Positions 1 to 8,729 of a DNA stretch of 64,000 nt are shown piece by piece. Made by a program: the position numbers and the translations under genes. Location: contig NZ_VOPH01000006.1 of the NCBI RefSeq assembly GCF_009765275.1, positions 172,161 through 236,160 on the forward strand, read 5' to 3'. Origin of the DNA: Chachezhania sediminis (lineage in GTDB: Bacteria > Pseudomonadota > Alphaproteobacteria > Rhodobacterales > Rhodobacteraceae). The notes beneath the pieces are model-generated. The model was not told where the DNA came from and searched no databases. It saw only the letters and a list, made by a program, of their open reading frames with translations. The number at the start of each line of letters is the position of its first letter. Position 1 is the stretch's first letter.

Positions 1-1
1 A

Positions 2-2077
2 ACCACGATACGCAGCGGCGCGCTGACGGCCACGGCGGTGATCCTGGCCATTGGTGCCGTGGTTGCCGGACGGCGGGGCACGCTGAAGATCGGTCATTTC
101 AGGCTGACGGCGCCGGGCCGCGGCGACATGGTGCGTCAACTGCTGATCACCTTCGCCGATATCGTGACCGCCGCGCTGGCGCTTTACATCCTTCTGCCCA
201 ACGGCGCGTTGCCCTTTGTCGAGGTGCTGGCGATCTTCTCCATCGCCACCATCATCGGCGTGGCCAGCCACGTGCCGGGCGGCATCGGCGTCTTCGAAAG
301 CATCTTTATCGCGGCCATGCCCGCCGCCGTCCCGGTCGAGGACGTGGTGACGGCGCTGCTGCTTTACCGGCTGATCTATTTCCTGCTGCCCTTCATGCTG
401 GCGCTGGTGCTGCTGTCGGTCATGGAAATCTGGAGCGCGGCTGGCGCGCGGGTGCCGCAGGTCAAGGCGCTGGCGCCGGTGGTCAAGGCCGGCCGGTCGA
501 TGATCCCGGCCGCGACCGGTACGCTGGTGCTGGCTGCGGGTCTCTTCATGATGTTCGCAGGGCTGTTCCCGGTGTTCGATCGCAGGTTCGAGGAACTGGA
601 GACGCTGCTCCCCCTGGCCATGGTGGCGGGCGGTCCGCTGATATCGTCGGTGGTGGGGGCGCTGATGTCGGTGCTGTCGATCCCGCTGATGCACCGGTCG
701 CGCATGGCCTACTGGATCGTGCAGATCGCCCTGCTGTTCGGTATCGTCCTTGCGGTCGTGCAGACCCACGATGCGGGACGCGTGGCCACGCTTGCGGCGG
801 TGGCCGCGATCCTGTGGCCCTGCCGGCGCGAATTCTATCGCACTGCGCGGCTGTCCCGGGGGGTGCTGTCGCCACGCTGGTCGTTTCTGGTCGGGTCGAT
901 CCTGGCCTCGCTGGGCGCAGCCGTGGTGCTGGTAGAGACCGGTTTCGTGCCCCAGAACACGGTCTGGTGGGCGCTTGCGGGCGGAAGTCCGACGGACACC
1001 GCGGCACGGGTCGCGCTGGCGGTCTGCGTGGTGCTGGCGGCAATCCTGATCTTCACCGGTCTGCGGGTGGCCCGCGCCACCACAGTCGCCCCGGACGAGG
1101 AGGCGTTGCAGCGCGCCGCGGCGATCATCGGCCAATTCGGCGACGGGTCCGACATGATCAAGGTGACCGGCGACAAGACCCTGATGTTCGGTCCCGCCGG
1201 CCAGTCGGTCCTGGCCTACGGGGTCAAGGGCGGATCCTGGATCGCCATGGGCGCCCCCGTCGGCGCGGCCGAGGACGTGGAAGACCTGTCCTGGGAATTC
1301 CGCGATGCAGCTCGCGCGGCCGGCGCGCGGCCCGTCTTCTACGAGGTGCCCGCGAACTATGCGCCGCAGGCCATCGACATGGGCCTGTCCCTGCACAAGA
1401 TGGGAGAGGAGGCACTGATCCCGCTGGCCCAGTTCTCGCTGGACGGGCCGGACCGCAAGCGACTGCGCACCACGCATAACCGCGCGCAGCGGGACGGCCT
1501 GACCTTCGAACTGGTGACGCTGGATCGTGCGCCGGAACTGATCGAGGATCTGAGGCGCCTGTCCGATGCCTGGCTGTCCGAACAATCCGCGCGCGAAAAG
1601 AGCTTTTCCGTCGGTCGCTTCGATCCCGCCTGGCTGAACCGGACGCGGATCGCCGTGGTGCGACTGAACGGGGCGATCTGCGCCTTTGCGAACATCATGG
1701 AATCCGACCGCAGCGCCGCCATCGACCTGATGCGCTATGGCTCGCCCGCACCCACGGGGGCAATGGAGTTCCTGTTCATCGAATTGTTGTTGGCCATGAA
1801 GGCCGAAGGCAAGGCAGAGTTCAGCCTGGGCATGGTGCCCTTCGCCGGGCTGCCGGGCCGCAAGGGGGCGACGTTGTGGGCGCGGTTCGGGAACCTGATC
1901 TATGCCCACGGGCACCGGTTCTACAGCTTTGAAGGGCTGCGCCGCTTCAAGTCGAAATTCGACCCGGAATGGCACCCGCGCTACTTCTGCTGTCGCAGCA
2001 CGCTGCCGCCCGTGGGGCCGTTGTCGGAAGCCGCCCGGCTGATCGCCGGGTCGGCCCGCGGGGTAATCGGGAAGTAG
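2..2077 (+). CDS. mprF: MprF/LpiA-like phosphatidylglycerol aminoacyltransferase, 3' part
   Basis: The reading frame is open to the left edge, so the 5' end lies outside the window; a GTG at 38 is internal. About 690 residues are visible against roughly 850 in full MprF proteins. The first ~360 residues hold a series of hydrophobic segments, including the motif ASHVPGGIGVFES typical of the flippase-like membrane domain. The rest is a soluble DUF2156 (GNAT-like) domain, with features such as SVLAYGVKGGSWIAMG and FSLGMVPFAGLPG. The family moves lysine (or another amino acid) from aminoacyl-tRNA to phosphatidylglycerol in the inner membrane and flips the product, giving resistance to cationic peptides and acid. 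Amino acid specificity cannot be read from the sequence, and no acvB-like partner is visible before the edge. Confidence 0.85.
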   Translation, partial: TTIRSGALTATAVILAIGAVVAGRRGTLKIGHFRLTAPGRGDMVRQLLITFADIVTAALALYILLPNGALPFVEVLAIFSIATIIGVASHVPGGIGVFESIFIAAMPAAVPVEDVVTALLLYRLIYFLLPFMLALVLLSVMEIWSAAGARVPQVKALAPVVKAGRSMIPAATGTLVLAAGLFMMFAGLFPVFDRRFEELETLLPLAMVAGGPLISSVVGALMSVLSIPLMHRSRMAYWIVQIALLFGIVLAVVQTHDAGRVATLAAVAAILWPCRREFYRTARLSRGVLSPRWSFLVGSILASLGAAVVLVETGFVPQNTVWWALAGGSPTDTAARVALAVCVVLAAILIFTGLRVARATTVAPDEEALQRAAAIIGQFGDGSDMIKVTGDKTLMFGPAGQSVLAYGVKGGSWIAMGAPVGAAEDVEDLSWEFRDAARAAGARPVFYEVPANYAPQAIDMGLSLHKMGEEALIPLAQFSLDGPDRKRLRTTHNRAQRDGLTFELVTLDRAPELIEDLRRLSDAWLSEQSAREKSFSVGRFDPAWLNRTRIAVVRLNGAICAFANIMESDRSAAIDLMRYGSPAPTGAMEFLFIELLLAMKAEGKAEFSLGMVPFAGLPGRKGATLWARFGNLIYAHGHRFYSFEGLRRFKSKFDPEWHPRYFCCRSTLPPVGPLSEAARLIAGSARGVIGK

Positions 2078-2083
2078 ATGCGG

Positions 2084-3103
2084 TCAGCGCCAGCCAAGTG
2101 CCGGCGCGACATGGGTCAGGATGCTTTCCATCACGTGGACGTTGTATTCGACACCCAGCATGTTCGGCACCGTCAGCAGCAGCGTATCGGCTTCGGCAAT
2201 TGCCTCGTCCTCTTTCAGCTGCTCGATCAGGCGGTCGGGTTCGTCGGCATAGCTGCGGCCGAAGATCCCGCGGAAGTTGTCGATATGGCCGACCTGGTCG
2301 CTGTCCTTGCCACCGCGGCCGAAATACATCCGGTCGGTGTCGTTCATCAGCGCGAAGATCGACCGGCTGACCGACACGCGCGGTTCGTGGGCGTGCCCGG
2401 CTTCGGCCCAGGCCTTGCGGAAGGCGTGGATCTGCTTTGCCTGCTGGACGTGGAACGGCTCGCCGGATTCGTCCACCTTCAGGGTCGAACTTTGCAGGTT
2501 CATCCCCATCTGGCCGGCCCAGACCGCCGTCGCGTTCGAGGCAGAGCCCCACCAGATGCGGTTCCTGAGGCCCGGCGAATGCGGCTCCAGCCGCAGAAGG
2601 CCGGGGGGATTGGGGAACATCGGGCTGGGATTCGGCTGGGCGAAGCCTTTGCCATCCAGGTGCTGCAGAAAGATTTCCGCATGGCGGCGGGCCATGTCGG
2701 AAGGATCCTCGCCTTCGGCCGGGCCATAGCCGAAGTAGCGCCAGCCTTCGATCACCTGTTCGGGCGAGCCGCGGCTGATCCCCAGCTGCAGCCGGCCCCC
2801 CGCGATCAGGTCGGCCGAGCCCGCGTCCTCGATCATGTAGAGCGGGTTTTCATAGCGCATGTCGATGACGCCGGTGCCGATCTCGATCTTCGAGGTCCGC
2901 GCGCCCACCGCCGCCAGAAGCGGGAAGGGCGAGGCAAGCTGCCGCGCGAAGTGATGGACCCGGTAATAAGCGCCGTCGACGCCAAGTTCCTCGGCCGCGA
3001 CGGCCAGCTCGATGGATTGCTTCAGCGTCTCGCCCGCGGTCTGCAGGGGCGAACCCGGTTCGGGGTTCCAGTGCCCGAAGGACAGAAAACCGATCTTTTT
3101 CAT
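2084..3103 (-). CDS. LLM-class flavin-dependent oxidoreductase (luciferase-like)
   Basis: This 339-residue protein has the bacterial luciferase-like TIM-barrel pattern: an N-terminal KIGFLSFGHW strand, then SPFPLLAAVGARTSKIEIGTGV (split here only by description) and the glycine-rich region around residues 105-115 (GGRLQLGISRGSP). Family members use reduced FMN or F420 to oxidise small substrates. The ATG at 3103 follows a GGAGA element. It ends 6 bp from the convergent MprF-like gene and is divergent from the AapJ-like gene. No flavin reductase lies beside it, so its reductant and substrate are unknown. Confidence 0.85.
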   Translation of the reverse strand: MKKIGFLSFGHWNPEPGSPLQTAGETLKQSIELAVAAEELGVDGAYYRVHHFARQLASPFPLLAAVGARTSKIEIGTGVIDMRYENPLYMIEDAGSADLIAGGRLQLGISRGSPEQVIEGWRYFGYGPAEGEDPSDMARRHAEIFLQHLDGKGFAQPNPSPMFPNPPGLLRLEPHSPGLRNRIWWGSASNATAVWAGQMGMNLQSSTLKVDESGEPFHVQQAKQIHAFRKAWAEAGHAHEPRVSVSRSIFALMNDTDRMYFGRGGKDSDQVGHIDNFRGIFGRSYADEPDRLIEQLKEDEAIAEADTLLLTVPNMLGVEYNVHVMESILTHVAPALGWR

Positions 3104-3255
3104 AAATGTATCTCCGGTGACGCGGACAAACTTCGTTTCTCGTTGCCTTCCAGCTAGTCACCCGGACCGCCCACGGCAATCTCCGCCATCGCGCAGGACC
3201 CGTTCTTTCAAGCGCAGAGCCTGCACGGTTTTCGCGGCTGAACGCGACTCCAAGA

Positions 3256-3286
3256 TTGACATGTGATATATCGCATTGCACATATC
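3256..3286 (+). promoter_or_regulatory. Candidate promoter and GntR-type operator upstream of aapJ-like gene
   Basis: TTGACA at 3256-3261 matches a -35 box. It is followed directly by TGTGATATATCGCA (3262-3275), a 14-bp palindrome with one mismatched pair. A weak -10 (CATATC) may lie at 3281-3286. The core TGATATATC recurs upstream of the transketolase genes and, as TGATATACC, around 55.2-55.4 kb. Palindromes of this kind are typical of FCD-GntR operators, and such a regulator is encoded in this operon at 6647. Confidence 0.5.
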
Positions 3287-3362
3287 GTGTATCGACAAGG
3301 CCTGCGCCTTCGTGACCGGGCATGGGCCGGACCACAGGTCACAACACAGTGAGGGTGAAACC

Positions 3363-4385
3363 ATGAGAATGCGTCTTCTGACGACGATGGCCGCCGTGGT
3401 CGGGCTGACCGCCACCGGTGCCGCGGCCGCGGACCTGCTGGACGAGATCAAGGACCGGGGCGAGCTGACCTGCGGCACGCTGGATTACCTGGCGGGCGTC
3501 GGCTACCTGGACGACAACGGCAACTGGAGCGGCTTCGACGTCGACTTCTGCAAGGCTGCATCGGCCGCGATCTTCGGCACGCCGGACAAGGTCAAGTTCG
3601 TCGCCGTGACCGGTGCACAGAAATTTCCGGTGCTGGCCTCGGGCGAAATCGACATCCTGTCGCGCAGCGTCACGGCTACCATTTCCCGCGATACCACGCT
3701 GGGCTTCGACTACATCGGGCCGAACATGCTGTCGGGGCAGGGGCTGATGGTCCACAAGGAAACCGGCGCCACCGACTATGACCAGATGGACGGTGCCACG
3801 ATCTGCGTCCTGGCGGGCACGGTGACCGAACGCTACCTGGCCGATTACTTCGCGGCCCACAACATGTCCTTCACGCCGGTCGCGGCGGAAAACGGCGACC
3901 AGCTTTTCGCCATGTATTTCGACAACCGCTGCGACGCCGTCACGATGGAGCCGCCCTACCTGGCGATCCGTCGCAACAAGATGGCCGAAAACCCCGAGGA
4001 CCATGTCATCTTCGAGGACGTGATCGCGAAAAGCTTCGAGGCACCGTTCATCCGCGAAGGATCGCCCCGGTTCTACAAGCTGCTGCAGTGGATGCACTAT
4101 GGCATGGTCACGGCCGAGGAACTGGGCGTGACGAAGGAGAACGTGGACGACATGGTCGCCAATTCGACCGATCCGCGGGTCCAGCGCCTGCTGGGCGTGG
4201 ATGGCAATATCGGGGCCGACATGGGCGTCGCCAACGACTGGATGGTCAACGTGATCAAGGCGGTCGGGAACTATGGCGAGTTCTACGACAACAACCTTGG
4301 GGCCAACAGCCCCCTGCAGGTTCCGCGCGGCCTGAACGCGCTGGTGCGTGACGGCGGTGCCATGACCGCCCCCGGCTGGCAGTAA
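3363..4385 (+). CDS. aapJ: AapJ-like general L-amino acid ABC transporter, periplasmic binding protein
   Basis: The 340-residue protein starts at ATG 3363 with a short Sec signal peptide (hydrophobic run ending in AAAADL). The mature N-terminus carries the family 3 solute-binding signature: RGELTCGT, GNWSGFDVDFCKA, GEIDILSRSVTATISRDTTLGFDY and a VLAGTVTERYLADYF region. This matches AapJ/BztA proteins, which bind polar amino acids in the periplasm. Its TAA stop overlaps the ATG of the permease by one base (TAATG), so the genes are co-translated. An in-frame ATG at 3369 is an alternative start. Confidence 0.88.
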   Translation: MRMRLLTTMAAVVGLTATGAAAADLLDEIKDRGELTCGTLDYLAGVGYLDDNGNWSGFDVDFCKAASAAIFGTPDKVKFVAVTGAQKFPVLASGEIDILSRSVTATISRDTTLGFDYIGPNMLSGQGLMVHKETGATDYDQMDGATICVLAGTVTERYLADYFAAHNMSFTPVAAENGDQLFAMYFDNRCDAVTMEPPYLAIRRNKMAENPEDHVIFEDVIAKSFEAPFIREGSPRFYKLLQWMHYGMVTAEELGVTKENVDDMVANSTDPRVQRLLGVDGNIGADMGVANDWMVNVIKAVGNYGEFYDNNLGANSPLQVPRGLNALVRDGGAMTAPGWQ

Positions 4386-5557
4386 TGAAGGCCGGGGCCC
4401 TTCTCCTGGGCGCATCCAACGGGATGCGCCTGACCGCCCTCTTGCGGCAGCGCGACGTCCAGGCGCAACTGGCCTTCGTCGCGCTGGTCGTGTTGGTGGT
4501 CTGGGGGATGGTTCAGAACGCGGCGTCCGTCGAAGGACGCGACGCCGTGCAATCCGGGTTCGGCTTCCTGTGGGACCGGGCCAGTTTTCAGCTGGGCGAA
4601 AGCCTGATCCCCTATGGCGCGGGCGACACCTATGGCCGCGCCTTCCTGGTCGGGATTCTGAACACGGTGAAGGTCGCGATCTGCGGGATCGTCCTGTCGA
4701 CCGTGCTGGGGCTGATGATCGCGCTGGGTCAGCTGTCGCCCAGCGTCCTGACCGCGCGTCTTTGCCGGCTGTATATCGAAATCTTCCGCAACATGCCGTT
4801 GCTGCTGCAGCTGATCTTCTGGCACACCTTCCTGATCCGCGGCCTGCCCGTTGTGCGGCAGGCGCTGTCGCCGGTCGATGGCGTGTACCTGACAAATCGC
4901 GGCCTTTTCATTCCCGGCATCGTGGGTCACGTCGCCTATGGCTGGATGGCGCTGGCCCTGGCCCTTGGCGTCGCCGCGGCCGTGATCGTCTCGCGCATCG
5001 CCCGCCAGCGCGATACGCAAATCTCCGCCGGCTGGCGCGCCGCGCTGGTGCTGGTTCCGCCGCTTGCCGTGTTCCTGGCCTTCGGTGCGCCGCTGAGTGT
5101 CGATCTTCCGCATCTGGCGGGCTTTAACTTCAAGGGCGGCTGGACGCTCAGCCCCGAATTCGCCGCCATGGTGATCGGCCTGACGCTCTATACTGCGGCC
5201 TTCAACGCGGAAATCATCCGCGCCGGCATCCAGGGCATCCCGAAGGGCCAGACAGAGGCTGCGCTGGCCCTGGGCCTGCACCGTCGCCAGATCATGCGGC
5301 TGGTGATCATCCCGCAGACCCTGCGGATCATCACCCCGCCGATGACCAATTCCTACCTGAACATTACCAAGGAAAGCTCGCTCGCCGTGGCCATCGGCTA
5401 TCCGGAGGTGGTCCGTGTCGCCAACATCACGCTGGCCGAAACCAACCGGTCGATCGAATGCATCGCGCTGATCATGATCATCTACCTGACGCTCAGCCTG
5501 ATCATCTCGGCGCTCCTGAACCTCGCCAATGCGCGCGTCCAGCTGGAGCAGCGATGA
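4385..5557 (+). CDS. aapQ: AapQ-like amino acid ABC transporter permease
   Basis: This 390-residue inner-membrane permease belongs to the HisM/GlnP family. An N-terminal membrane segment (AFVALVVLVVWGMV) is followed by the BPD transmembrane domain and, near residues 280-310, the EAALALGLHRRQIMRLVIIPQ motif that contacts the ATPase (its first 20 residues are what matter). AapQ proteins are longer than ordinary family members because of an insertion between segments, and that insertion is visible here around residues 180-240. It pairs with the next gene as a heterodimeric channel. The stop overlaps the next ATG (ATGA). Confidence 0.88.
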   Translation: MKAGALLLGASNGMRLTALLRQRDVQAQLAFVALVVLVVWGMVQNAASVEGRDAVQSGFGFLWDRASFQLGESLIPYGAGDTYGRAFLVGILNTVKVAICGIVLSTVLGLMIALGQLSPSVLTARLCRLYIEIFRNMPLLLQLIFWHTFLIRGLPVVRQALSPVDGVYLTNRGLFIPGIVGHVAYGWMALALALGVAAAVIVSRIARQRDTQISAGWRAALVLVPPLAVFLAFGAPLSVDLPHLAGFNFKGGWTLSPEFAAMVIGLTLYTAAFNAEIIRAGIQGIPKGQTEAALALGLHRRQIMRLVIIPQTLRIITPPMTNSYLNITKESSLAVAIGYPEVVRVANITLAETNRSIECIALIMIIYLTLSLIISALLNLANARVQLEQR

Positions 5558-6627
5558 TGCAACAGGTCCGGACCCATCCGCCGCTGATCGCAGGCCTGAA
5601 GGAACTGGTGAAGACGCCGACCGCGGCGCTGATGAACCTCGTGGCGCTGGTGGCCTTCATCGCGATCCTGAAGCCAATCGTCGAATGGGGCCTGATCGAC
5701 GCGGTCTGGAGCGGCACCGACGGCAGCGCCTGCCCGCAGGGGTCGGGGGCCTGCTGGGCCTTCATCCGGGACAAGAGCCGGCTGATCTTCTTCGGCCGCT
5801 TCCCGCTGGACCAGCAATGGCGCGCGGGCGTGGCCACGGCGCTTCTGGTCCTGCTGGTCGCGGCTTCGCTGACGCCGACGTTCTGGGGGCGCAAGCTGGG
5901 CGTGGCCTGGGCAGTGGGCCTTGCCACCTACTTCCTGCTGATGGCGGGCGGTGTGCCTGGGCTGACGCCGGTCCCCAGCGCCGAATGGGGCGGTCTGCCG
6001 CTGACCATCCTGCTGACCGTCTTCGGGGTGGGCTTCGGTCTGGTCCTGTCGGTTCCCGTGGCGCTGGCCAAGACGTCGAAACTGCCGGTCTTCAAGGTGG
6101 CCGCCACGATCTATGTCGAAGCGATCCGCGGCGTTCCGCTGATTTCCGTCCTCTTCATGGCGTCGATCCTGCTGCCGGTGATCCTGCCCGAAGGGCTGAC
6201 CCCCGGGGGCATCGGCCGGGCGCTGGCCGGCATCGTCGTCTTCTTTGCCGCCTACATGGCCGAGGTCCTGCGCGGCGGGCTGCAATCGCTGCCCAAGGGC
6301 CAGTACGAGGCCTGCGCATCGCTGGGCCTGCGCTATTGGCCGATGATGCTGAAGGTGATCCTGCCGCAGGCCTTCGTGATCGTGCTGCCGGCCATCGTGA
6401 ACATGATCATCGCGGCGCTGAAGGGCACGTCGCTGGTGGTCATCGTGGCGATGATGGACTTCCTGGGCACCACCAAGGCCTCTCTCGCCGACCCGGACTG
6501 GATCGGTTTCTATGTCGAAGCCTATGTCTTTGCCGGTCTGGTCTACGGGATCATGTGCGGGGCCATTTCATGGTACGGCCGCCGGATCGAAAAGCGCTTT
6601 GTCGGTGCGCGCGAACACAAGAACTGA
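5554..6627 (+). CDS. aapM: AapM-like amino acid ABC transporter permease
   Basis: The 357-residue second permease starts at ATG 5554, overlapping the aapQ stop by 4 bp; a second in-frame ATG at 5557 is also possible. It has several membrane segments, the motif VEAIRGVPLISVLFMAS, and the coupling loop GQYEACASLGLRYWPMMLKV (residues ~248-268). It would form the channel with AapQ. The expected aapP ATPase gene does not follow. The next gene is a GntR regulator 19 bp downstream, so the ATPase must come from elsewhere. Confidence 0.88.
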   Translation: MMQQVRTHPPLIAGLKELVKTPTAALMNLVALVAFIAILKPIVEWGLIDAVWSGTDGSACPQGSGACWAFIRDKSRLIFFGRFPLDQQWRAGVATALLVLLVAASLTPTFWGRKLGVAWAVGLATYFLLMAGGVPGLTPVPSAEWGGLPLTILLTVFGVGFGLVLSVPVALAKTSKLPVFKVAATIYVEAIRGVPLISVLFMASILLPVILPEGLTPGGIGRALAGIVVFFAAYMAEVLRGGLQSLPKGQYEACASLGLRYWPMMLKVILPQAFVIVLPAIVNMIIAALKGTSLVVIVAMMDFLGTTKASLADPDWIGFYVEAYVFAGLVYGIMCGAISWYGRRIEKRFVGAREHKN

Positions 6628-6646
6628 AGAAAAGGGGGCAGGAGTG

Positions 6647-7357
6647 ATGGCGGAAAATCTGGAACAGATGCTGCGGTCCGTGATCGAGACGCCGGGGATG
6701 CAGACGGTGGACCGGGCGGCGACGCTAACGGAACAGGTCTATGACCGGCTGCGGCAGGGTCTTTTGATCGGCATCTGGGAGCCGGGCGAGAAGATCACCG
6801 CCCGCGGCGTCTGCAAGGACCTGGGCGTCAGCCTGACACCTGCGCGCGAGGCGATGATGCGATTGGGCAACGAAGGCGCGCTGGATGTCTCGGCCCACCG
6901 GACCTACACGGCGGCCACGCTCACGCTGGAGGAATACCGAGAGATCGCAAAGATCCGTCTGGCGCTGGAACCCATGGCGGTCGAGGCGGCGGTGCCCCTG
7001 ATCACCGACGCCCAGATCGATGTGTTGGAAGAGATCAACGAGACGCTGGCCGAGGCCATCCGCGAGGACCGTCTGCGCGACGCGCTGCGGATGGATTCCA
7101 AGATCCACCTGACGGTCTATCGCGCGTCGGGCCTGCCCACGCTGATGGGGATCATCGATCGGTTGTGGTTGCGGGCCGGCCCCACTCGGAACCGGCTGTC
7201 GCCCACCTATCGCCGGACGCTGGCGGGCTATGACAACCACGCTGCCCTGTTGAAGGCCCTGCGGGCCCGCAATGCCGCCCAGGCCCGCGCCATCATCACC
7301 CGCGACCTGCAGGACGGCACGCAGCGGATCATCGAATACCTTTCCGACCGCGCCTGA
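6647..7357 (+). CDS. GntR-family transcriptional regulator, FCD subfamily
   Basis: The 236-residue protein starts at ATG 6647 after a GGGGGCAGGAG ribosome site. Residues ~25-90 form the winged helix (EQVYDRLRQGLLIGIWEPGE, SLTPAREAMMRL). The C-terminal ~130 residues form an FCD ligand domain (MDSKIHLTVYRASGLPTL, then the NHAALLKALRARN helix with the usual metal-binding His pattern). It sits 19 bp after aapM and 36 bp before the decarboxylase, so it is probably part of the operon and probably autoregulates it through the palindrome at 3262-3275 (inference). FCD domains usually bind small carboxylates or amino acid derivatives. Confidence 0.88.
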   Translation: MAENLEQMLRSVIETPGMQTVDRAATLTEQVYDRLRQGLLIGIWEPGEKITARGVCKDLGVSLTPAREAMMRLGNEGALDVSAHRTYTAATLTLEEYREIAKIRLALEPMAVEAAVPLITDAQIDVLEEINETLAEAIREDRLRDALRMDSKIHLTVYRASGLPTLMGIIDRLWLRAGPTRNRLSPTYRRTLAGYDNHAALLKALRARNAAQARAIITRDLQDGTQRIIEYLSDRA

Positions 7358-7393
7358 CGCGCGCCTTTCCCAAAAGACCAAGGACGACCGGAC

Positions 7394-8653
7394 ATGACCG
7401 ACCGCACCCCCTTTCCCGCCACCGGCCGCAGCTGGGACGATCTTCAGGCCGAAATCCGCAGCCGCTCGGCCGGGGATCTTGCCTGGAAAGACGGGCGTTC
7501 GCCGGTCTTCGTGTTCCGCAACGACGAGGAAACCTACAACGTCGGCCGCGACGCCTTCTTCGAATGTTTCAGCGAAAACGCCCTGGGCCGGACGCGCGCC
7601 TTCTTCGGCATCGCGTCGATGGAAAAGGACGTGCTGGATTTCGGCCTTGGCCTGTTCAGCGCGCCGGACGGCGCGGCGGGGGCCTTTACCTCGGGCGGCA
7701 GCGAAAGCATCTTCATCGCCATGAAGGCGGCACGCGACGCATTCCGCGCCCGGACGGGCAAGGGGCGCGAGGCGGCGCTGAACATGGTGGTCCCAATCAC
7801 CGTGCACCCGGCCTTCGACAAGGCCGCGAATGCCATGGATATCGAGATGCGCCGCGCCCCCCTGCGCGAGGACAAGCGCGTCGACGTCGCCGCCATGGCC
7901 GACCTGATCGACGAGAATACGATGACGCTGGTGGGCTCCGCCCCGTGTTTCCCGCATGGCGTCATCGACCCGATCGACGAACTCAGCGCGCTGGCGCTGA
8001 AGGCGGGCACATGGCTGCATGTCGACGCCTGCGTTGGCGGATGGATCGCGCCTTTCTTCACCCGAAACGGCCGCCCGACCCCGGATTTCGACTTTCGTTT
8101 CGAAGGGGTGCGGTCGCTGTCGGCGGACCTGCACAAGTTCGGGTTCTGCCCCAAGCCGGCCTCGACCGTCTTCTATCGCCGGGCCGAGGATCTGGACCGC
8201 GCGACCTTCAGGGCTGACGCCTGGCCCAGCGGTGCCTTCGCGACCCAGACGCTGGCCGGCACGCGGCCCGGCGGCGCCGTGGCCGGGGCTTGGGCGGTGC
8301 TGAATTTCCTGGGCGAGGACGGATACCGCGATGCCGCCCGCCGGCTGGCCGAGATGGTCGACGGCTATGTCGCCGGGATCACGGCCATCGAGGGGCTGGA
8401 GATGTGGGCGAAGCCCGACGTTTCGATCATCAACTACGGATCGACCGGCCTGAACATCCTGGCGGTAGCCGAGCGGATGTATGACATGGGCTGGCTGCCG
8501 GGTCTGACCAAGGCGCCGCGCGGCATGCATGCGATGCTGTCGATGATCCACGGCGGCCAGGCGCAACAGGATTATCTGCGGGACCTGCGGGTCTGCGTGG
8601 AAGAGGTCCGGAAGGATCCGATGCAGGCGTCCAAGCTGGAAGCCGTCTACTGA
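7394..8653 (+). CDS. PLP-dependent group II decarboxylase / S1P-lyase-like enzyme
   Basis: This 419-residue fold-type I PLP enzyme shows the group II decarboxylase layout: cofactor-anchoring TSGGSESIFIAMKAAR near residue 98, HVDACVGG with the PLP-pyridine aspartate (H209, D211), and SLSADLHKFGFCPK with the likely Schiff-base lysine K248. The DLHKFGF(C)PK form resembles sphingosine-1-phosphate lyase and tyrosine/glutamate decarboxylase relatives rather than aspartate aminotransferases. It follows the amino acid transporter and GntR gene in the same direction, so it probably acts on the imported amino acid or a derivative. The substrate cannot be told from sequence. A terminator hairpin follows. 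Confidence 0.8.
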   Translation: MTDRTPFPATGRSWDDLQAEIRSRSAGDLAWKDGRSPVFVFRNDEETYNVGRDAFFECFSENALGRTRAFFGIASMEKDVLDFGLGLFSAPDGAAGAFTSGGSESIFIAMKAARDAFRARTGKGREAALNMVVPITVHPAFDKAANAMDIEMRRAPLREDKRVDVAAMADLIDENTMTLVGSAPCFPHGVIDPIDELSALALKAGTWLHVDACVGGWIAPFFTRNGRPTPDFDFRFEGVRSLSADLHKFGFCPKPASTVFYRRAEDLDRATFRADAWPSGAFATQTLAGTRPGGAVAGAWAVLNFLGEDGYRDAARRLAEMVDGYVAGITAIEGLEMWAKPDVSIINYGSTGLNILAVAERMYDMGWLPGLTKAPRGMHAMLSMIHGGQAQQDYLRDLRVCVEEVRKDPMQASKLEAVY

Positions 8654-8687
8654 TCCGGCATCGACCGGATCGTCACGTCCCTTGCAT

Positions 8688-8715
8688 CCCCCCGGCAAAT
8701 GCACCTGCCGGGGGG
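8688..8715. terminator. Rho-independent terminator between convergent operons
   Basis: CCCCCCGGCA (8688-8697) pairs perfectly with TGCCGGGGGG (8706-8715) around an 8-nt loop, followed by TGTTT on the plus strand. It lies between the decarboxylase stop (8653) and the stop of the convergent symporter (8730), so it can serve both directions. Confidence 0.8.
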
Positions 8716-8729
8716 TGTTTCATGCCCGA

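Noticed and set aside
6725..8704. 659-codon minus-strand frame across the GntR and decarboxylase genes
   Set aside because: It is antisense to two genes with full family motifs. Its composition is typical of a shadow frame.
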